A stretch of 64,000 bases of DNA, taken from NCBI GenBank assembly GCA_963698715.1, contig CAVORW010000005.1, positions 203,385 through 267,384 of the forward strand, given 5' to 3'. Shown here piece by piece: positions 55,324 through 64,000 of this stretch (its first letter is position 1; every line of letters begins with the position of its first letter). Position numbers and translations under genes: made by a program. A model generated the notes under the pieces. It was not told where the DNA came from, made no database searches, and saw only the letters and a list, made by a program, of their open reading frames with translations. The DNA is from CAWHJB01 sp963698715 (GTDB taxonomy: Bacteria > Chloroflexota > Anaerolineae > Anaerolineales > UBA4823).

Positions 55324-56310
55324 TTACTCGAGCCGGACGCGAGGATCGATCCAGGCCAGGACCATGTCTGTGATCATGTTGCCGATTAACAACAGGAACA
55401 CGATCAGCACCAGCACCGTTCCGGCCATGTACATATCCTGGGTAGTCAAAGCCTGGATATACAACGGACCAATCGTTGGTAAGCCCAGCACCACCTCCAC
55501 GAGAATGTTGCCGGCCAGGATACCAGGAAAGGCCTCCGTCCCCAGGATGATGACCAGGGGCGTGATTGCCATGCGTACGGCGTGTTTCCAAACCACGGTA
55601 CGGTGTTTCAGGCCGCGGGCGCGGGCCGCTTCGATAAATGCCTGGCCAAAAGTATCCAGCAGATTGCCGCGCATGATGCGGATGGTCCCTGCTGTACCGG
55701 TGACCGCGCCGATCAGCGCTGGCACCCACAGGTGCTTCAGCAGGTCCCACACTTTTGCCAGGCTCCAGGGGGCGTCAACAAATTGTTGTGAGAACAGCCC
55801 GATGACATCCTGCTTGAGCACGACGACGGCTAAATACAAGACGACCAGGGCTAGCAGGAAGCCCGGTATCCCAATACCGATAAATGCAATCGTCGTCGCG
55901 ATTTGATCTCCAAGGGAATATTGGTTGACCGCCGAATACACCCCCACTGGGATGGCTATTGCCCAGGTGACAGTCAGGGTTGCCAATGACAGGACAATCG
56001 AGAGGGCCAACCTTTGCCCAATCAGCTCACGAACAGGGCGGTCGTATGCAAAGGATAATCCGAAATCCCCTTGAACGAAATTTGTGATCCAGAGCCAATA
56101 CTGCGTCAACAAGGGTTGATCAAGGCCGTAACGCTCACGGTAATCATCAACCCGCGCAGAGGCACTTCTGTCTCCTCGCGCCTCCAACTCAGCTATTTTT
56201 TGATCCAGGAAATCACCAGCCGGCAGGCTGATAATGATAAAGCTGACGAAGGAAACCAGACCCAGCATGATGATGGCGTAGAATACACGCCGGATGATGA
56301 AAGAAAGCAT
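55324..56310 (-). CDS. ABC permease, OppB type
   Basis: 328 residues, intact. Six helices, the first at 9-30 (VFYAIIMLGLVSFVSFIIIS), and the coupling loop LLDTFGQAFIEAARARGLKHRTV. OppB/DppB permeases pair with OppC. The surrounding glycosidases suggest oligosaccharides rather than peptides as cargo, as known for several family-5 systems. It follows the binding-protein gene after a 111-base gap holding a strong hairpin. Confidence 0.9.
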   Translation of the reverse strand: MLSFIIRRVFYAIIMLGLVSFVSFIIISLPAGDFLDQKIAELEARGDRSASARVDDYRERYGLDQPLLTQYWLWITNFVQGDFGLSFAYDRPVRELIGQRLALSIVLSLATLTVTWAIAIPVGVYSAVNQYSLGDQIATTIAFIGIGIPGFLLALVVLYLAVVVLKQDVIGLFSQQFVDAPWSLAKVWDLLKHLWVPALIGAVTGTAGTIRIMRGNLLDTFGQAFIEAARARGLKHRTVVWKHAVRMAITPLVIILGTEAFPGILAGNILVEVVLGLPTIGPLYIQALTTQDMYMAGTVLVLIVFLLLIGNMITDMVLAWIDPRVRLE

Positions 56311-56373
56311 GGTATCTTCTCCTTTCTTCTGCCGAAAACTTGTTTCCTAACCGATCTAAACCAATCTCAAAAA

Positions 56374-56411
56374 CATTGTGGCAGGTGCAAACGTGCGCAC
56401 CTGCCACAATG
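56374..56411. terminator. Intercistronic hairpin between binding protein and permease genes
   Basis: A 15-bp perfect stem, CATTGTGGCAGGTGC against its complement, with an 8-base loop, just after the binding-protein stop and before the OppB start. No U tract. Such hairpins often protect or partly terminate the message so that the binding protein is made in excess. Confidence 0.6.
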
Positions 56412-56421
56412 GAGTACAGTA

Positions 56422-58524
56422 TTACCGCAAGTTCTCCTCCATCCAGAATTGTTCTGGATACAGGTTGCCGGGGCTGCCAGGCGCCCACGGGCCCAGGATT
56501 ACCAGGTCCGGGATGCCATGGAAGCCGTTCCTTACTACCACGGGCATTTGCTGGTCGCCAGAGCCGCCGATCATGAAGGGGCCCTCGTCGATCAGAATGC
56601 GAATGGCTGCATACAAAATCTCGTGGCGCTTTTCAATGTCAGGTTCCGCGATACCTTGCTTATACAGCTGTTGCAGCTCATAAGCGTAGGTTGTCCCGGG
56701 GACTGGCTCCCAACCTTCGGCGCCACCGGTCTCGTAGTACTTGCCTTCGAGAGGCCAGGCGCGCGCTTCATTGCCGCGCAGCGGGAATACCCAGTCCGGG
56801 AAGGTCCAGATATCCAGCTCGGAGGCGTGCGTATTACGGATCATGAACAGGCCTTGCTGGAATCTTAAGGTCCAGTCCGGCTGGCCCATCAGGTCGTTGA
56901 TCAGCGTATTGACGCCGACCTCATTCAGGTTGGTGGAGAAGACTTCGTTCGCCAAAACAGGGATCTCTTGCCCACCCCAGTCGCCTTGATCCATCACCAG
57001 GGTGAAGGGCGCTCCGCTGGGCAGGTCGCGCCAGCCGTCGCCATCGGCGTCCACAAAGCCAGCTGCGTCAAAGTGCTCCGCTACCAGATCGGGGTCATAC
57101 TCAATATAAGTATCGCGCCATTCCTCGTAGACCTCCTGGCCTCTGGCGCTGGCAAAGTGCCAGGCCTGCGGGCTGATGGTGAGGGCGGTAGGATAGCCAA
57201 TGCCGCCCCAGGCCACGTCGATCAGACGCTGGCGGTCAAGGGCGTGCGAGAGACCAATGCGGAAGTCCTGGTTCTGCAGCAAGGCGCGTATCTCCTCGCA
57301 GGTATCCGCATAGGTCGTGCAGTCGTTGAAGTTCATATTAACATTCCAGCCTGGCCAGCTGCCAGCGCCGTTGACTGCACCTGGGTGCAGATAGAAGTCA
57401 TTGGCTTCGGCCTGCTCCAGCAGGAAGGGGATGTTGGTGGGGTCGTCGGTGCCGCGGAAGCTGGCTTCGAACTTACCCTGGGCAACTTCCAACAGCCGTA
57501 CCTGAGCATCTTCAATCAATGCGGTATCGATATAATCGATGTAGGGCAGCTGGTTGCCGGCGGTGTCCACTTTCCAGTAGTACGGGTTGCGAGCCAGAAT
57601 GGTGCGCTCGCCGGGGGTCACGGTTTCTGGACACCAGGCGTGCAGACAGGGGTAGCCGGCGACGTTCATGAGCCAGTCACCACCATAGACAACCTTTTCC
57701 AGGTCTTCGTAGGTCTTACCAGCGGTATAGTTGGGGTCTTCCAGGGACAAGAAGTGCTTGGGGCGCTCCATGGGCAGCCATTCCCAGAAGCCCTGGGCTA
57801 CGATGAAGTTAGCGACAAAATGGGGTTCCTTCCAGGTCATGACCATGGTGTAGTCATCGGGGAACGACACTTCCATCGCGCTCCCATCCGAGTCTCGCCC
57901 CCAGAACGGGATAGTGACAACTTTGAAGTCATCGTTAGTCGCCAGCTCCCACCAATACGCCATGTCCACTGCCGGGATGAAATCAACGCCATCGGACCAC
58001 TTAACTCCTTGGCGGAAATTCCAGGTCAGCATGGTGCCGTCTTCGGAGATCTCCCAGGATTTCACCAGGCCTGGTTCGTAGCCGGTGTAGTCTGGCTTCC
58101 AGCGTACGGGCGGATCGTAAACGATCATCTCGATATTGCCCATGCCCTGCCACCAGCTGGCGTTATGCCAGGTGCCGCCGTACTCGCCGACGCCATCCAC
58201 AGGCGCAACAACCTGGATGTCTTCTTTCACAGGCAGGCGCTCATCGACCGGAGGCAAGTTGCCTGCGGCGACCATCTCAGCCAGCATCGGGGCTTCGCCG
58301 TATTCCGAGACTTCTTCCATCACGACTGCAGTGGGTGTGGACTCTACAGCCACAATGCCTGAACCAGCGCTGGTTGGATCTGGCATAGGTTCTTCGGTGG
58401 CAGCAGCGGGTGCTTCCTCGGTGGGTGCAGGCGTGGCTGTCGCGCAGGCTGATATAACTAGTGCTAACATGATCAGCAAACTGAGCAGAAGCCAAACAGA
58501 TTTCTTGGTGCGTTTCATATTCAC
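56422..58524 (-). CDS. Family-5 extracellular solute-binding lipoprotein
   Basis: 700 residues with a normal ribosome binding site (GGAGGAG). Lipobox Cys27 (LVISACATA), an Ala/Pro/Glu linker to about 75, then a family-5 (DppA/OppA-like) domain: YDPPVRWKPDYTGYEPGLVKSWEISEDG, WNFRQGVKWSDGVDF and FRIGLSHALDRQRLIDVAWGG. At 700 residues it is longer than peptide-binding members and nearer the oligosaccharide-binding type. First gene of the transporter operon, 173 bases downstream of the LacI-family gene. Confidence 0.9.
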   Translation of the reverse strand: MNMKRTKKSVWLLLSLLIMLALVISACATATPAPTEEAPAAATEEPMPDPTSAGSGIVAVESTPTAVVMEEVSEYGEAPMLAEMVAAGNLPPVDERLPVKEDIQVVAPVDGVGEYGGTWHNASWWQGMGNIEMIVYDPPVRWKPDYTGYEPGLVKSWEISEDGTMLTWNFRQGVKWSDGVDFIPAVDMAYWWELATNDDFKVVTIPFWGRDSDGSAMEVSFPDDYTMVMTWKEPHFVANFIVAQGFWEWLPMERPKHFLSLEDPNYTAGKTYEDLEKVVYGGDWLMNVAGYPCLHAWCPETVTPGERTILARNPYYWKVDTAGNQLPYIDYIDTALIEDAQVRLLEVAQGKFEASFRGTDDPTNIPFLLEQAEANDFYLHPGAVNGAGSWPGWNVNMNFNDCTTYADTCEEIRALLQNQDFRIGLSHALDRQRLIDVAWGGIGYPTALTISPQAWHFASARGQEVYEEWRDTYIEYDPDLVAEHFDAAGFVDADGDGWRDLPSGAPFTLVMDQGDWGGQEIPVLANEVFSTNLNEVGVNTLINDLMGQPDWTLRFQQGLFMIRNTHASELDIWTFPDWVFPLRGNEARAWPLEGKYYETGGAEGWEPVPGTTYAYELQQLYKQGIAEPDIEKRHEILYAAIRILIDEGPFMIGGSGDQQMPVVVRNGFHGIPDLVILGPWAPGSPGNLYPEQFWMEENLR

Positions 58525-58697
58525 TCCTCCAAATTACTTGTTGGTATTGAAATATCTGGTATCAAATGGAATTATTTAATCAGGATTATCGTAAATCGTC
58601 TCACCTCCTTTCAAAAAATTGCGTCGAGGAAATCCATGGGGTACGATGCGGTGATCAGTGGGGATATTCATGATTAGGCCCAGTCTGCATCTTAAAT

Positions 58698-59711
58698 TCA
58701 GCAGGGTGGGGCGGTTGTCTTACGTAACAACAAATTTAACGCTACATATTGCTTCGCCGGCGGTTTTATCTGGTTGCCAAGCAATTCCAATAACACCTGG
58801 GCTGCTTTTGCCCCGGAATCGTGGAGACTTTGATCAATCGTGGTCAGCTTATTATACGCTGAGTCGGATATATTATCGTACCCAATCACAGATATTTGCT
58901 GCGGAACGCTCAAGCCAACACTTTGAGCGGCATCTAAGACGCCAAAAGCATGGGTATCACTGGCCGCAAAGATTGCAGTCGGTGGATCATCCAGCTCTAA
59001 GAGTTGCTTCGCCATCATCTGAGCATTTGTGCGGCCGCGCTCGCCTTCAATCACATAAGTTGGGTTGTAAGGAATTCCGGATTTTTCTAAGACCTCTCGA
59101 TATCCGCTATATCTTTGCCGCATTGAGGGGTGGAAGGGTGATTCGAGACGATCGCTTAGAAAAGCGATCTTCCGGTGCCCAAGCCCGACCAAATGCCTGG
59201 TGGCTATCCGGCCACCTTCGACATCATCTGCAATCACACAATACATTTTTGGATGGTAGGCATCAATTAAAACAATCGGAATTCTGGATTTGGCAAAATA
59301 CTCGGCTTGTTCATCATTCGGGGGCAAAGATACGATAATTATTCCATCAGCCCGCATCTTGTAGGAAAGATCTTTAAAATAAGCGTTCCTTTGGGCAGGA
59401 TTATCCACATTGAAGATCACCAAATCGTATTCGCTGTCTGCTAATACGTCTTGAACTCCGTGCAATCGCTCAATATAGGATGGCAATGTGATATAGGGCT
59501 GGATGATACCAATTGTCAGGGTGCGTCCAATCGATAATTGTCTGGCAATCGGATTTGGGATGTAGTCCAGTTCATCAATGGCTACTTTGACTTTACCTCG
59601 AGTTTTCTCGCTAACCGCTGGATCATCATTGATCACTCGCGAAACAGTACCAACACTGACGTTGGCCAGCTTAGCTACGTCTCGAATGGTAGTAGAAGTC
59701 TTTTCTTTCAT
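58698..59711 (-). CDS. LacI-family transcriptional regulator
   Basis: 337 residues. The N-terminal helix-turn-helix is textbook (TIRDVAKLANVSVGTVSRVI, hinge helix IPNPIARQLS), followed by a periplasmic-binding-protein-like effector domain ending DSGAKAAQVLLELLGNQI. Members repress sugar genes until a sugar binds. It is directly upstream of the transporter operon on the same strand, which it very likely controls, and a palindromic operator precedes its own start. Confidence 0.92.
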   Translation of the reverse strand: MKEKTSTTIRDVAKLANVSVGTVSRVINDDPAVSEKTRGKVKVAIDELDYIPNPIARQLSIGRTLTIGIIQPYITLPSYIERLHGVQDVLADSEYDLVIFNVDNPAQRNAYFKDLSYKMRADGIIIVSLPPNDEQAEYFAKSRIPIVLIDAYHPKMYCVIADDVEGGRIATRHLVGLGHRKIAFLSDRLESPFHPSMRQRYSGYREVLEKSGIPYNPTYVIEGERGRTNAQMMAKQLLELDDPPTAIFAASDTHAFGVLDAAQSVGLSVPQQISVIGYDNISDSAYNKLTTIDQSLHDSGAKAAQVLLELLGNQIKPPAKQYVALNLLLRKTTAPPC

Positions 59712-59725
59712 TAGATTGTAACAAT

Positions 59726-59739
59726 TTGAACCGGTTCAA
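59726..59739. promoter_or_regulatory. LacI-type operator
   Basis: Perfect 14-bp palindrome TTGAACCGGTTCAA with the central CG usual in LacI-family sites, 14 bases before the regulator's ATG. It indicates autoregulation. No second exact copy was found upstream of the binding-protein gene (58525-58697). Confidence 0.7.
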
Positions 59740-59873
59740 TTCAGGATAGCATAGATTTTTCCGCATGTCAAGAAAATTGCTGACTACTTATAAGGAATCA
59801 GATAATATTGGGATTCAATGAATAAAGCTGACCAAGTATCTCGGTTTCATCCGCCCAGATGGTGAACCAAAGA

Positions 59874-62800
59874 TCAATTTCCCCACAACCAAAACTCTTT
59901 GAACCGGATTGCAGTCCCTTCTGGGTACGCTCCAGGATAAACCATCCGATTGATGTGGCCGGTGGCGTGGATACCCAGCCACAAAGGCTCCCCAGTGGAA
60001 AGCTCGCAACCACCAGCGTATTTCCAGCTTTTCCCATTGCCACTGCAGTAAGCTGAGAGCCAATGACCCCGCCGCTCCAATCGTAATACAGGTTGTTTTG
60101 CTTTTAACTGTCCACGTCCAAACACATAATCGTTATTATTCATGAATCCACGCAGAGCAACTTCATGAACACCGCGCCCTCCGACCTCAAGACAGAACCA
60201 GTATTTCTCACTTAACCAAACCAGCAGGCCGCCGACGGCTGGTTTGCTGGGAGAGTCAGGCTGGCAGACTGTTTGGATCGTGAAATCGCCTGAGACCAGC
60301 TCGTGGCGGAGCAATCGAGGCGCACTGCGATTGATGTGATGAAGGTTGCGCTCGTTGGCAGCCTGAATGACAAAACCGTTCCGCACCAAATTCGAACAAT
60401 CCTTATACGGATCGGTCCACTCCCAGTGTGGATCCAGGGTGGTCTTGAATAGTTCGTGGTGCATTGGTTGCTTGTCAAGCGGGGCAAGCTCTCTTGGCTC
60501 AAGATACCACTGCTTGAACAGGGATGTGTGCACCTCGGGATGCTCCTGGCGAAACCGCTCCACATAGCTGCGGAAATCACCCGCTTGCTCGTAAGATTGT
60601 TCAAGGCCGCTTAAAACCTCATTCGCCTGGTAGGGGTTTCGGAAGAGGTTGTTTGGAGCATACTGCAAAGCTGTTTGAAAGGTTTGCAAGGCCTCTTTTT
60701 TCATTCCTTGGGCTAGATAAGAACGGCCAATTCCACTCAGCGCCCATTCCTCATGCAAAAAAGGCACTTCTTTGACGATGGTGCCTGCCTTTTCAAAAGA
60801 ATCTAGCGCTTCCATGCAGGCTCCCTGGCAGAGCAGCGCTTGGCCCTTGTACCAGAATCCAATCGCGTAGTCAGCCTCGTTTGCAAACACAGCCGCTGTT
60901 TCAAGGGCCAGGTTGAAACAGCTGAGGGATTCATCGATCTCACCAGTTTGCAGCCTGGAAACGCCCAGGCTCTTCCAAGCCCGGCTGAGGTGTTTTAAGT
61001 CTCCAATCTGCCTGAACTGCTCGATCGCCTGGTGATGACTGGCAAGAGCATCCTGAGTATTGCCCTCTTGATAAGAGAGACCACCCGAAAAACTATAATA
61101 TTCACCTAATGCCCGCAAGTCTTGATTTTCCTCCGCCTTTTGTTTCAGAATCTCCAACCAGCGTCTGGCCTCAGCAACGTTTTTCAAGGAATAGCCATAG
61201 AGAGTAATAATATGATCGAAAGCTGGACGTAATTCCACCGAATATGGCAAGCGCTGGATGAACCCTGCAGTTCGTAGCGTAAAATCTATAAATTTATCGT
61301 GATCACCCAACTGCGAGCAGCCCACTGCAACGAGTTGATTCATCAATGCGACTTCGCTAGATTCGGGATGACTTCCCAGCAACGCCAGGCCTTCTTCCCC
61401 CAGATGAATCGGCTCTTCAAATGTATTTCGCCAGATTAGTGTTTCTCCCAGCCAATAGAACAGCCGTGTCAATTCTTCGGGCGGCAGTCCTATCTGCCGC
61501 CCAATGGAGATGGCAGCCCGAAACTGTTTCTCAGCCTCTTGCACTTTTCCGACTCCAAATTGGATCTCCCCAAGACCGCGCAGAACCTCCAGCTTCCATT
61601 CAGCCAGAGATTTCTCCAAAGGGACGCATACCAGCTCGTCCGGCTGATCCATCAGGGTAAGTGCATGCTGGAAGGCCTGAACTGCCTCGGCATTGGCGTG
61701 AATACGCTGAGCCTCCTGGGCAGCTAACATGGTATGGATAAAGTCTTTTTGACAGTCTTTGGCTTGCCGATAATGGTAGGCGATCAAACCATGATATTGC
61801 TGCAGTACATTCTCAGCAACAATCTGCTCCAAAACATTGGCGACGAATCGGTGCAGATCCTCGCGCTGCAAACTCAAGATGCTATCATAAGCCGCTTCGC
61901 GAATCATGTTGGAGTTAAACGCATATTCACGGCCCAAATCGGGTAATATTCCACGTTCGACTATCAATTGTAGCCGCTGCATGTCAGCCAGCTGCGCCCG
62001 CAGATTGCTGCCTTGATTTACCAGCTTTTCCAGGACATTGAACCAGAATATCGAGCCAATAACTGAAGCCATCTGAAGGACCCGGCGCTCTTCTATGATT
62101 AAACCGTCAATGCGCGCCATCAGCAGGCTTTTCAGGCTGTCAGGAAGTGAGAGTGGGATTTCGTCTTGGATTGCCTGCCACTTTCCGGATTGGACATCCC
62201 GTTTAAGTTCGCCTCGATCGATTAGCGAGCGAACCAGCTCCGTCAGGTAGTATGGGTTCCCGTTCGATTTTTCAATAATCTGTTCCCGGGCATGCTCCGA
62301 TAAAGCATCTGGGCCAATCATCCGCTGGATCAAGTCGAAGCTCTGCGATTCCGTCAAGGGCAATAGATTCACGCCAGCCAACCGGTGGGCATACTCTGTT
62401 TCCACAAAGTGTTTGAAATTCCAGGCAGGAGCTGTTCTTTCTGGACGGAACACAATCACAAACAGGGTCCGTTCCTGAACACACAGGGGCAAACAGAACT
62501 TCAACAGCTCCAGTGAAGTTTCATCAGCCCATTGAATTTCAGTAAACACAATCACCAGAGGGTTTTTGCGGGCCATGATTTCCAACCAACTGCGCACTGC
62601 TATAAAGAACCGCTGGCGCAGCCCTTCGGCATCCAGGTGTTGAATGTGATTCGCATACGGGTCTTCCAGCGGTAGAGAAAGGAAGGCTGCCATGTAGGGA
62701 TAGTATTCAACAAAACCATCTCCCCAAAACTCGATTGCCTTACTCCGCAAACGCTGGAGGGCCTCCTCGTGGGAAACCCAATGACCCAGACCCAACCAGC

Positions 62801-63953
62801 GCTGCCACATATCCACCCACATCGAATCGGGCAGTGTTTGGCCGTAAGACCGGCAGCGACCTTGCAGCCAGGTGAGGTGATACTTTTCGTCTCCTAACAA
62901 GGCTGTGTCGCATTCAACCCGCAGACGGGCCTCTAAAATCAGGCGAGATTTTCCCATGCCAGCTTCACCACTGATCAGGGTAATGCCGCCGATCCCCTGG
63001 CGCAAGTTTGCAACGCAATGATCGATGGAGGCCAATTCACGGTCGCGCCCAACCATCGGGATCCACAATCCCAGGGTTTGCAGACGACTTTCCTGCTCGG
63101 CTTCTACCGCCGGGCTGATCGGCTTGTAGACAGCAACCGGCTGGGCAAGACCTCGGATGGGAATCTCGCCCAGAAATTTCCATTTGAAGCGCGATTCAAC
63201 CAGCCGGTAGGTGTTTTCGCTGACAAGAATGCTGCCGGGTTCGGCGGCTGCTTCCAGACGGGCAGCCAGTGTAACAGCTGCCCCCATAGCAGTATCTTCG
63301 CGATGTTGGGCATCAATGCCGATATTGGTGGTGATGACCTCCCCTGTATTGACCCCAACTCGCACCAAAAGCTGGATGTTATGGCTCTCCTCCAGTTCCG
63401 CCGCGTGCAGTTTAAGCTCCTGCTGCATCACCAGGGCAGCTAACACAGCCCGCTCAGAGTCATCCTCATGCGCCAGCCGCGCCCCAAAGAATGCCACCAA
63501 CCCGTCACCGCGAAACTGGTCAACGATCCCCCCAAACCGGTAAATGGCGGCCGACATAATTTGCAACACCTGATTCATCACCTGCACCCAGGTTTCAGTG
63601 CCGGTCTGTTCCAGAATTTGGGTCGAGCCCTTAACATCTGCAATCAAGACCGTAGCCTGACGGCGTTCGCCGCTCAGGGTACTCGGAGCAGGCTGAGCAC
63701 TGGCATCCACATTTACCACTAGATCTTCAGCTGGTTTATCCTCTTGTAAAGCTGGAGCCGATTCGAGAAGAGATGCAACGGTCTCGGTTTTATCTGGTGT
63801 AAGTGCGAATGCCATGCCACAATGCCCGCAAAACCGGTAATCTAGCGGTGAATGATGGTGGCAGTTAGGGCAGGTCTGGCCCAATTTGGCCCCACACTTT
63901 CCACAGTAGTTCATCTCTGGAGGAGAATTAAAGTCACAGTTCAAACATTGCAT
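59874..63953 (-). CDS. Zinc-ribbon/class III cyclase-like/AAA/TPR protein with DUF1349-like C-terminus
   Basis: 1359 residues in one frame. Residues 1-46 hold two double-Cys zinc ribbons (C3, C6, C17, C20; C28, C31, C42, C45). A class III cyclase-like domain spans about 95-290 (VLIADVKGSTQ, FRGDGLVAFFG), but the transition-state Asn position is Thr (GAAVTLAARLEA) and the substrate Lys position is Gln, so activity is doubtful. An ATPase domain (Walker A SGEAGMGKSR near 333) and about 400 residues of TPR helices follow. The last 180 residues resemble DUF1349, a concanavalin-like fold (SGDFTIQTVC, GGLLVWLSEKYWFCLE, GEPLWLGIHATG). Cytosolic, probably a signal-integrating regulator. Confidence 0.82.
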   Translation of the reverse strand: MQCLNCDFNSPPEMNYCGKCGAKLGQTCPNCHHHSPLDYRFCGHCGMAFALTPDKTETVASLLESAPALQEDKPAEDLVVNVDASAQPAPSTLSGERRQATVLIADVKGSTQILEQTGTETWVQVMNQVLQIMSAAIYRFGGIVDQFRGDGLVAFFGARLAHEDDSERAVLAALVMQQELKLHAAELEESHNIQLLVRVGVNTGEVITTNIGIDAQHREDTAMGAAVTLAARLEAAAEPGSILVSENTYRLVESRFKWKFLGEIPIRGLAQPVAVYKPISPAVEAEQESRLQTLGLWIPMVGRDRELASIDHCVANLRQGIGGITLISGEAGMGKSRLILEARLRVECDTALLGDEKYHLTWLQGRCRSYGQTLPDSMWVDMWQRWLGLGHWVSHEEALQRLRSKAIEFWGDGFVEYYPYMAAFLSLPLEDPYANHIQHLDAEGLRQRFFIAVRSWLEIMARKNPLVIVFTEIQWADETSLELLKFCLPLCVQERTLFVIVFRPERTAPAWNFKHFVETEYAHRLAGVNLLPLTESQSFDLIQRMIGPDALSEHAREQIIEKSNGNPYYLTELVRSLIDRGELKRDVQSGKWQAIQDEIPLSLPDSLKSLLMARIDGLIIEERRVLQMASVIGSIFWFNVLEKLVNQGSNLRAQLADMQRLQLIVERGILPDLGREYAFNSNMIREAAYDSILSLQREDLHRFVANVLEQIVAENVLQQYHGLIAYHYRQAKDCQKDFIHTMLAAQEAQRIHANAEAVQAFQHALTLMDQPDELVCVPLEKSLAEWKLEVLRGLGEIQFGVGKVQEAEKQFRAAISIGRQIGLPPEELTRLFYWLGETLIWRNTFEEPIHLGEEGLALLGSHPESSEVALMNQLVAVGCSQLGDHDKFIDFTLRTAGFIQRLPYSVELRPAFDHIITLYGYSLKNVAEARRWLEILKQKAEENQDLRALGEYYSFSGGLSYQEGNTQDALASHHQAIEQFRQIGDLKHLSRAWKSLGVSRLQTGEIDESLSCFNLALETAAVFANEADYAIGFWYKGQALLCQGACMEALDSFEKAGTIVKEVPFLHEEWALSGIGRSYLAQGMKKEALQTFQTALQYAPNNLFRNPYQANEVLSGLEQSYEQAGDFRSYVERFRQEHPEVHTSLFKQWYLEPRELAPLDKQPMHHELFKTTLDPHWEWTDPYKDCSNLVRNGFVIQAANERNLHHINRSAPRLLRHELVSGDFTIQTVCQPDSPSKPAVGGLLVWLSEKYWFCLEVGGRGVHEVALRGFMNNNDYVFGRGQLKAKQPVLRLERRGHWLSAYCSGNGKSWKYAGGCELSTGEPLWLGIHATGHINRMVYPGAYPEGTAIRFKEFWLWGN

Positions 63954-64000
63954 GAAGCCAATTATACAGCAGGTAATCCAGTGACGATCGCCTTGGACTG

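Noticed and set aside
56968..58362. 464-codon open frame on the + strand
   Set aside because: It lies entirely opposite the family-5 binding-protein gene, which has a clear signal peptide and family motifs. It has no domain-like sequence and no ribosome binding site.
58558..58620. Possible leader peptide (GTG AGA CGA ...) before the binding-protein gene on the minus strand
   Set aside because: The AAGGAGG directly abuts the GTG with no spacing, and the ten codons show no attenuation-type codon bias.

Overview
The window looks like a piece of chromosome from a member of the Chloroflexota, most likely class Anaerolineae. This is inferred from style and content, not from a marker gene. Several exported proteins carry long Thr/Pro-rich linkers after a lipobox. 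There are BTAD/NB-ARC/TPR regulators, a ferredoxin-dependent 2-oxoacid oxidoreductase of the Vor type, a short EF-Ts, and many glycoside hydrolases. Base composition is moderate and fairly even. No phage, plasmid or CRISPR module was seen.

Layout. 1-4.7 kb: end of a protein with two tandem IstB/DnaC-type AAA+ domains, a small zinc protein, a cytosolic histidine kinase/NarL-type regulator pair, and an Fsr-like MFS exporter. 4.7-5.5 kb: gene-free, holding one copy of a dispersed hairpin repeat, a terminator, and a structured segment bounded by IS200/IS605-like hairpins (candidate orphan omega-RNA/HEARO-like element). 5.5-8.2 kb: an SDR, a divergent QueA-like protein and an M23 lipoprotein. 8.3-9.8 kb: a complete ISKra4-like insertion sequence with inverted repeats and a perfect 9-bp target duplication, but a dead transposase, sitting next to a tRNA-Pro promoter. 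10-14 kb: a PadR/EF-Ts operon with a clear operator, a decayed gene, a possible small RNA and two tandem GerMN-like lipoproteins.

14.2-17.1 kb: the four-subunit Vor operon. 17.2-26 kb: a GH13 enzyme, an orphan sugar-binding lipoprotein, a DapA-family aldolase, a membrane-anchored unknown, a LipM-like octanoyltransferase, a DUF4230 protein and an alpha/beta hydrolase. 26-33 kb: GH130, then an operon of MFS sugar permease, fused beta-phosphoglucomutase/GH65 phosphorylase, and GH3. Together these could import a disaccharide, phosphorolyse it and feed glucose-6-phosphate to glycolysis. 33-43 kb: a giant BTAD/cyclase/NB-ARC/TPR regulator broken by one base, a GT-C glycosyltransferase fused to an Asp-box propeller, and an ECF sigma/anti-sigma operon.

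43-59.7 kb: a carbohydrate locus with GH97, GH13 and GH3 enzymes, a cNMP-binding protein, and a long operon (solute-binding protein, two permeases, two ATPases, GH13) preceded by a LacI-family regulator with a perfect palindromic operator. Four genes of this operon carry single-base indels, while reading through cleanly otherwise. 59.9-64 kb: a 1359-residue zinc-ribbon/cyclase-like/AAA/TPR protein ending in a DUF1349-like domain.

Two themes recur. One is capture and breakdown of alpha- and beta-linked oligosaccharides. The other is large cytosolic cyclase-ATPase-TPR regulators, with a cNMP-binding protein close by. Several transcription units end in unusually long perfect hairpins.
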